Below are positions 56,790 through 64,000 of a stretch of DNA of 64,000 bases, piece by piece; position 1 is the first letter of the stretch; each line of letters begins with the position of its first letter. Location of the stretch: positions 25,967,624 to 26,031,623 of the forward strand of contig CM054112.1 in assembly GCA_028673005.1 (NCBI GenBank). Reading direction: 5' to 3'. The translations under genes and the position numbers were made by a program. Source of the DNA: Tanypteryx hageni. Taxonomy: Eukaryota > Arthropoda > Insecta > Odonata > Petaluridae. The notes beneath the pieces were generated by a model, which searched no databases, was not told where the DNA came from, and was given only the letters and a program-made list of their open reading frames with translations.

Positions 56790-58628
56790 CTCAAGCAAAC
56801 TCGGACAGACGATCCACTGAAAGATGTTAAAACTTGGGCAGACTAAAAGAACTGCGAAAATAAAAGAAGTCGATTGTGTACGAATTTGAAAGGGAAGGTA
56901 CGAGACGAGAGGGAGGAGGGTTTGTAACCCGGGTTAAACCCGAAAGATTTTTCTAAGAAAAAAATCGTGTCATGTGTTTGGCTAATATATATAACAGGGA
57001 GCATAGAATTGGATCACTGTTGGTATTGTTTCTAGTTTTGAAGATGTGTAAGCTTTACAATGGGTTGAGTCAAGGCCGGCTTCAGACAGTAAGCAAGTGA
57101 GGCAATCGCCTCAGGGCGCAGGGTCGAGGGGGCGGCCTCATGCTGCGGCTGTTGACAGACTGACGCCGTTCCCTCTTGACAAGTTTGGTCTTACAGCAGG
57201 GGCGGCCACCCTGCTCAAAGAGACACATTTGCGAAAACGGGAGGGAGGTTAACTGAACGATTTGTATGAGTCAGGCAATGTTCAGCTTCCCGCCAACACT
57301 TCTCAGCTTCTTTGAGAACCTGGAGTAGCAGCCGTGTATCACCACCACTAAGACCAACAACAAATTCACATGAATACGAATCGTATTTATTATTCGTTTT
57401 TCTAAATCTCTGTATTAATGCAGTCTCAACACAGCGTTGGAAATACTGAAGATGCAAGAGCAACACACATAATATACCCCAGTGCAGTCAATCTGACTTT
57501 TTCCCGCTAGATCTGGCGGGTTTTGGAGTCGCTTAGCGAAATAAACGATCATTTAGCGGGTAGCGGGAAATCTAGCGTGAAAGATGTAACTTTTGGCTTT
57601 TTCTGAAAGAATTTGAGAGTTGAAAGCGTTAAGTGATTGCTAAATAGCACACGATCGCAAGGCAGTGATTGTAAGGTCCCAAAACATGGCGGGATGGTGA
57701 CCGGAAGACACCCCGCATCGAATGAGAAAAGAGTTACGGCAGGGTATTTGTCTTGTCTCGTGAAGGGTAACGCAAAATGACCCTGGAGACAACGAGTGGA
57801 TTTCGAGGAAATGTTTTTATAAGAAAATTTCAAACCCCATTTGAGAAAATCAGGACGCTTTTTAGGTATTTGTTTCACAAGGGTTGTCTTCGAAACAATA
57901 CCTATAGTGAGAGTGCGTCAGTGTTTTTTGGATTTGGATTTAAGATTTGTAGTTTGTGAATTATAACTCGTTAGTATTTTCATCCGATATAATTAAATCG
58001 TATTTTATCGTTTTCGCTTATTATATTAAGTTTATTTTGAACTGTGTACTTTTTAAGGAGGAAAAACTTGGTTCCGGGAGCGATTGGTTTCTTTACAATA
58101 ATAACTTTTGTTTTCAACTATTATTTCGAATTCATCTAAATTTCCCTGGCGTCAAATATGCAGCATTTGGTAGGTCATAGTTTAAATTAATCACCTTTTA
58201 ATACAGACATTTTACTCAAATACTAATTCAACGTGAACAATGTTGTTATTTATAAATAGGCCTACATGATTAGCGAAAGAGCTTGAATAAAACCTAAAGT
58301 GAGCTTTAATTTTTAAAATAGCTATATTATTATTTTGAATATTTTTATGATCAGTGGAGTTCCGCTGCATTGGTTTTAAATTACGAATAAACAACGATTG
58401 TCTATAATTTAACCTGAGTGCATATGACGACAGAAAAACTTAATAATTTCTTCTCTGGTTCAACTAAACGCTGGGAAGTACATATTAAGAATGTTTCCAA
58501 AATGACCTTAAAACCCTCCTCGTCTATATATAATGATACTAGTATAATGTGCATGCATTCTGCAAGCATTTCATCTCACCTTGAAAAAACATTAATTTAA
58601 AACAAAGATATCATTATTAGAAATATTA
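56790..58628. other. Several hAT-type ends without partners; no gene
   Basis: CAAGGCCGGCTTCAGACAGT at 57072 and CAGGGGCGGCCACCCTGCTC at 57197 look like left ends of hAT elements set in the same direction 125 bp apart. A GC-moderate stretch (57480-57960) has repeated AGCGGG and GCGGGAAATCTAGCG strings and may be the body of one of them. Confidence 0.45.
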
Positions 58629-59770
58629 TTCTTATTGCTCATGCAGTGCGGTCTGAGCCACGAAACTTGAAATACGAAAACTTGGACACGAGCCGATTGC
58701 CAGAGAATTAGGAAATTACGGATAGTTGCCTTAATTTCACCGAAAATTATAAATATACTGCTGTTTCTCATGGAATTTATTATTTAATGCATATAGGCTC
58801 CACGTGACTGAAGTGCTGTTGCCCTGGAGATCATGTTGGTTTATTTACGAGTTTAGATCTTGGTGCATGGTGATTTTTTTAAGCGCTTGCAATATGCGAG
58901 CACCGACTACTCGTATAGTATAAGAATTAAGGCGAGAATACAATCTCAAGGTTTAACAGTGACACGGTCGGCGAGGCAATATATTCTTAAAAAGCTTAAA
59001 ATTAAAAAAAATATGATTTAAACGTAGAACTTGAGCGATTTTGTATCGTAGGCAAAATTTTACGATAAGTATAACAAACTTTGTTTATTTTATTTAGAAC
59101 GGTCTATGCCCAAAGATCGCAGGTTAATCCTTTCTAATTTTAATTTGCAAAAAAGTAAAAGCCTGTAAGTGGAAAAATTGATTTTTACGTGTAATGTTAT
59201 GGGAAATACAAATTATCCACTGGGTTCAAACCCGGGTCTTTTTTGAGATTTTATTTCGTAAATTTCTTTTAATATAAGAGACAAATATTCCTAACCAATT
59301 TCAATCTTCTACCTACTAGGAAAGTTTGTTAATGATAGCATTACAGTCAGTCGATGGCGCGGTCTGGTGGCGCGTAATGGAAGTTGTTGCAAACAGAGTA
59401 AGATAAATATATTTACAGATAGAGATGATGGCGTCATACCTATTTCGTGATTTTTTTACTGTTAACATATAGGTAATTGAATGATTGTCATTATTATAGC
59501 TCGTGCATGGCGATGCGAGTCACGAAACTTGAAATACGAAAACTTGGACAAAAGCCGCTTGCCAGGAAATTTGGAAATTACAGATAGTTGCCTTAATTTA
59601 GCGGAAAATTTAAAATGTTCTTCGAGAACTTATGGAATTTATTATTTATTGACTCCGCTTGGCTCGAGTGCTGTTGCCCTGGAGATCGTGTTGGTTTGTA
59701 TACGAGTTTAGATCTTGGTATTTGGCGACTTTTTTAAGCGCTTTCAGTATCCAAGCAGCGACAACTCGTA
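58629..59770. repeat. Direct repeat pair of about 285 bp
   Basis: 58629-58915 and 59489-59770 share long identical blocks (CACGAAACTTGAAATACGAA, GTGCTGTTGCCCTGGAGATC, TACGAGTTTAGATCTTGGT). The DNA between contains 59095-59345, which is repeated inversely at about 7865-8110. Confidence 0.88.
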
Positions 59771-60011
59771 CTTTTTAAAGTCGTTATTAACGACAAAGAG
59801 CATGTGCACTAATATAGGTTTTTATAGATGTCTATTCCCTATAATTGTTAACCTATTACATAAATTTCGGGAATTAACGAAGAAAGCAGTTTTTACGCTT
59901 CCGAAATTTAATCTATTCGATGGTAATAACCTGGTTAGAACTCAAAAGGAAATTGATACATCTGGAAAAAGAAAAAATTGATCAGTAGGAATTTGATACT
60001 AACCCGTAAAC

Positions 60012-60083
60012 GCCGTCAGACGTACTATTACGTCCTGCGAAAACTGTCCAATCGGCCGTCAGGCGTACTATTACGTCCTGCGC
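60012..60083. repeat. 28 bp direct repeat around CGTACTATTACGTCCTGCG
   Basis: GCCGTCAGACGTACTATTAC and GCCGTCAGGCGTACTATTAC, each followed by GTCCTGCG, lie 44 bp apart. The core CGTACTATTACG is near-palindromic. Confidence 0.8.
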
Positions 60084-60429
60084 CATACATAATTTCTTTT
60101 ATCTTTTGACATTATAGACTTCTTTAAATCTAAATAACCTTTATATATTTTTAAAGAGAAAGCTTTGTACTTTCTATCTATGCTTGTCTTGTATTTTTTC
60201 CTGTTTAAAAAAATATATAATCAACGTTGAATTTTTCGATGGAATTTTTAATTTTGCTACGATATGACGGTGTTTTTCCGTATAAAAATCGCTTTTTAAT
60301 GCGGCAAGAATCCTTTCCTTGGTGTTTGAAATGCAATGTAGCAACTTTGTATCTTTTCAAAGGAGAGCGAGATTTTTCTCCTCTTTTTTTTCCTGGTGGA
60401 GCCATTTGGCTATGTCATGCGACAAAGGT

Positions 60430-62518
60430 CTTCGTCGGCATGTAAAAAAAGAAAAGAAAACGTCTTATTAGAAATGTTTACGATGCAATTCATGAAGAAT
60501 GGAATTGGGTTGAATAAAATAATTTTGGTAAACATTCGCTTTCATGACGAATCAGTTTAGCAATGACGAGAGTGACAACAACGTGCTCTCGATAGCCAGC
60601 AACGAGTTTGAATATATAAAAATAAGAGACAGCGACATCTTAAAGAGCATACTCAGCATTAAGAAGCATAAATCTTGTGGTCCAGACGGAATTTTGGGAG
60701 AAGTTCTGAAACTGGGGGGCGAAGCTATCGTACCGTATCTGCGAGTATTATTCACAGTATCGTTGAATAACGGGGAAATACCGAAATAGCGGAAGAGCGC
60801 AATTGTAGTCCCTATTTATAAAGGAGGTTCTCGTTCCAATTTGAATAATTATCGCCCGATAAGCTTGACAAGTGTAGTTTGCAAGCAAATGGATCACTTA
60901 CTGTCTCACTATATTAGAGAATTTTGGAAGGCGAAGAACTGGCTAAGTAAAGCACAGCACGGTTTTCGTAGAGAATAATCGTGTGACAGCCAGACGACCG
61001 CACTAGTACAGGATATTGCAGAGACGCTAGATAAGGGGAAACAGATAGATGCAATTCTCATAGATTTTTCCAAGGCCTTGGACAAAGTAAACCATAGGTT
61101 ACTTATGGATAAAATATCTGGAATGGGAATGGACAAAAGAGTGGTTAGATGGATTGGGGAATTTTTATCAAAACGTAAGCAAAAGGTTCGAGTAGGCGGT
61201 GAACTTTCGAATGATGCGGATATCACTTCGGGCGTTCCTCAGGGAAGTGTCCTCGGAGCGTTGTTGTTTTTGATATTCATAAACGACCTAACTGAGTCTT
61301 TGGGGTGTAACGTTAGGTTATTTGCGGATGACTGTTTAATTTACAGATTAATCGAGAGTACTGAAGATTGCGGATCATTACAAAATAACTTAGATGAACT
61401 TGTACGTTGGGCAGAAGTAAATAAAATGAAAATAAATGCAGAAAAAACAAAACGAATACGTTTCTGTAGAGGAAGAAGTGCATTTAACTGGGAGTACGTT
61501 TTAGAGGGTAGCGTCCTAACGGAGGACGATGAGTGTAAGTATCTAGGGGTAACTTTCACGAAGGACCTTCAGTGGGGACCGCAGATAGACAGAGTTGTAG
61601 CCAAAGCTTACGAAGCACTGCATTTTATAATTAGGGTCTTAGGAAAGAGCAGTCCCGCCACAAAGGAAATGGCTTATAAATCGTTAGTTAGGCCTATTCT
61701 GGAATATGCTGCAATAGTGTGGGATCCTCACTCAGTGGGTCAGATAAAGCAGCTTGAGATGGTGCAGAGAACTGCAGCGCGCTATGTCTTAGGAGATTTT
61801 AGAAGAACCGAGAGCGTAACAGAAATGTTAAAAAAACTAGAGTGGGAATCGCTAGAACATAGAAGAAGCATAGCAAGGCTAGGGGGACTTTTTAATGCAT
61901 ATACGGAAAAGCCAGCTTGGGCAGATATTTGTGATAGGATTAAAAAACCTTCTTATCATGGACGCTGGGATCATGAGCACAAGATGGAGCCTCCTCCACA
62001 AAAAACAAACTGGGGAAAATTCTCGTTTCTTAATAGAGGGATTGAGCATTGGAACGCATTACCTGCAGAGGTCTTCAAGCCATTCCCTTCCCGCGTAGGT
62101 CTCTTTAAAGCGAAGTTAAATACCATTTAAAATGCATAATAATTATGGGTAATTCTAAAGACGAGCTTTTGAGTGATATGTGATGTTTCCATTTGTATAC
62201 CCTTCCCTAGAAATGTTAAAAACTTTAAATCAAGAGTAAAAAATATCACTGGGAACGATTTTCATTACTTTTAGTTAATTTATTGTTAAATAATATTGTA
62301 AGATGAATTAATTAACGAAGGAGCTCGAACTCGAAGCTCCTAACAGGAAAAATATATGAATAGAATATTGTATGTGGTATGTGAAAAATTGTAAACTGAA
62401 TCTTCTGAATATGTTTTTATATGTTTTAAATATGTTTTTTTATATGTTAATTTTGTAACCTTGCCACCGGGCCAGGCGCCCACTTGCATTGTATATTGAA
62501 ATAATAATAATAATAATG
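60430..62518 (+). mobile_element. CR1/Jockey-like LINE, 5'-truncated, (AAT)n tail
   Basis: It contains the reverse transcriptase and C-terminal region and ends in ATAATAATAATAATAATG at about 62500-62518. Upstream coding (KHFAFMTNQF-like, one base missing near 60535) extends it to roughly 60430. No target duplication recognised. Confidence 0.8.
60544..62130 (+). pseudogene. Non-LTR retrotransposon reverse transcriptase with two stops
   Basis: One frame throughout: KSILSIKKHKSCGPDGILGE, LFTVSLNNGEIPK, then TAG at 60787-60789 in place of a likely Trp. Next come SAIVVPIYKGGSRSNLNNYR, ISLTSVVCKQ, AQHGFRRE, and TAA at 60976-60978. Then IDFSKALDKVNH (the family usually has KAFD), SGVPQGSVLGALLFLIFIND, FADDCLIY, VRPILEYAAIVWDPH, VQRTAARYVLGDF and the C-terminal FLNRGIEHWNALPAEVF. 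Without the two point stops the frame is open, so the insertion is fairly young. The endonuclease is missing. A relative of the LINE at 13.7 kb but clearly a different family, with a different 3' tail. Confidence 0.92.
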
Positions 62519-64000
62519 ACCGCGCTATCCTTCGTTCCTCGTGGCATAGGTGAGCGTCAATGCCAACCAATATCTGTTATTTCGTCCTCTTCGAGGTGCT
62601 TCGGATTACTAAGGTTTTTTACATCCCCAAAGCAAGTTAGTTGAGAAGGAGCCGTTGTTCTTTTCGGAGAGGAATTGCGAGAAATTGTGTATATCTATTT
62701 GTATGTATTTGTTTACAAATAATATACGTTTAGCTTTGTGATAGAATTTTAGTTTTTACCACTGACACACGGACTTCAGGTTTCTAAAGTTGACACATAA
62801 ATACCTGATGAAAGGGAACCCACAAAATTGGGTTCCTTTTCTTTGTCATCTGAAAGAAGATGTAGGGTTTGTTTTCCTCTTCAGATAAGGGCTTTCTCTG
62901 TTGTGCTATCAAGTGGGACCAAAGCAGCGATGAAGCGAGTGAGCAAGAAGAGGACACGTCATCAAAAATCACGAACAGCGAAGCTCTTCCATATATTTAT
63001 GCATTATTTTACTAGAAGTGTTTACTAAAGTATAAGGCATTTCTTGCTGAATCCAATTACGCATGTGTAAATTTTATAAAAATATTTGAAAAGGACTCAT
63101 AAGTTAGTTTAACTTTTGAAAGTTTTCCGTCTTTTGCATCTAAATTCATTTTTGATGTATACATCGTCATATCTCCCTTTCCAATGAACGAAATGAAATG
63201 ACTTGTTTAATGACCAAGAATAATGACTATATAACTAAAACGTTTATATTATAAATAAATCGTTTTCTAATAAATCAGTAATACTACATTTACTTAAAAT
63301 TTCCAGGCAAGACATGAAAAAGTTGAGATGCGTAAAACTTTTCACATAATTGGTTTAGATGGGTAGATTCGTAGAATAAAATAGTTACTAATTTAAGTTA
63401 TTCTTTTATTAAGATTGTATATCAATATCTTTCATACATTTCCCGGTGCTGAATGTTATATATAAAGCGCGAACGCGCGCCGGAGAATTAGCGATTGGTG
63501 TACATTCTCTTCTACTGCAACAAGGTTTGTTTTTAAAATATGATACGAAAAATTGATATTTACAAATTTCATGTTTTTCGTAAATCCACAAAAAATTAGA
63601 AAAATCCAGAGAAAACTTATAAAGTTATGATTTTTTAAATATTCTCGAATGTTTATGCAACGCAATCGTGAAAATTGAAAAACCTCATCCGGCCGTACCG
63701 GTGGGATTTTATAAATCTCCTCCGGGCTTGAGAGGTTAAACATAATGATCACAGACACAAAAAACACCTTAAAAACTTGCACCTAAATAATCACAAAAAA
63801 CTATAAGCCCAACTTCATATCTCAAACCCCATAATCCCTAGAATGTACTGCCTCCCAAAAATATCACCCTCAGACCCATCGTCTCTGCCATCAAGTCACC
63901 AAAATACAAAATTTTCCAATGGCTAAATGAGCATTTCAGGAAATGTTTCACTAGATATGTGTTACTCATTCCAAGGAATTATCATCCCAGAAATACCGAT
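62519..64000. other. No recognisable gene
   Basis: AT-rich DNA with small unremarkable open frames. A short inverted pair (GGGAACCCACAAAATTGGGTTCC) lies at 62815-62838. Nothing else stands out. Confidence 0.45.

Overview
This is eukaryotic nuclear DNA: AT-rich, intron-bearing and crowded with transposable elements. The one host gene I recognise, and the mix of mariner, hAT, Helitron, P-element-like and CR1/Jockey-like sequences, point to an arthropod; I cannot place it more precisely. No bacterial, phage or CRISPR features are present.

Host gene. One conserved gene runs on the + strand through the first half: the 3' part of NRBP1 (Madm in Drosophila), a pseudokinase adaptor. Eight coding exons (6969-7063, 9216-9299, 9645-9816, 12206-12324, 16795-17020, 17120-17478, 25909-26028, 31641-31772) have consistent splice phases and a stop at 31770-31772, with a poly(A) signal at 32119. 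The 5' exons lie upstream of the window. The frame breaks once, in a run of nine C inside the Pro/Ser-rich linker of the sixth exon seen here. No host gene is recognisable from about 32.2 to 64 kb.

Introns (1-32 kb). They hold a decayed THAP/P-element transposase (260-3545), a mariner (4180-5454), three elements of 1.1-1.4 kb with TA flanks and a shared terminus near ACCGTAT..CCCGAATATA (7611-9001, 10009-11225, 28909-29994), a hAT MITE (11610-11959), a pogo/Tigger-like element split by a LINE (13174-16166, LINE about 13732-15480), and a 6.5 kb hAT element (17694-24165) interrupted by two Helitron copies and a small hAT MITE.

Downstream (32-64 kb). This is a mosaic of nested insertions: a Helitron fragment, a three-level hAT nest at 38831-44486 whose inner element (40526-43313) carries a nearly intact transposase, a GTF2IRD2/ZBED-like hAT pseudogene (45930-47652), tRNA-derived repeats near 50.5 kb, a second mariner (54683-55802), hAT MITEs with target-site duplications, and a second LINE (about 60430-62518).

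The most unusual structure is the hAT copy at 33565-34386. It has a perfect 8 bp target-site duplication but two right ends, with 97 bp between them that match the genomic flank of the sibling element 9 kb away. This looks like flank capture during transposition. I did not find a new multi-gene system; the novelty is in transposon structure.
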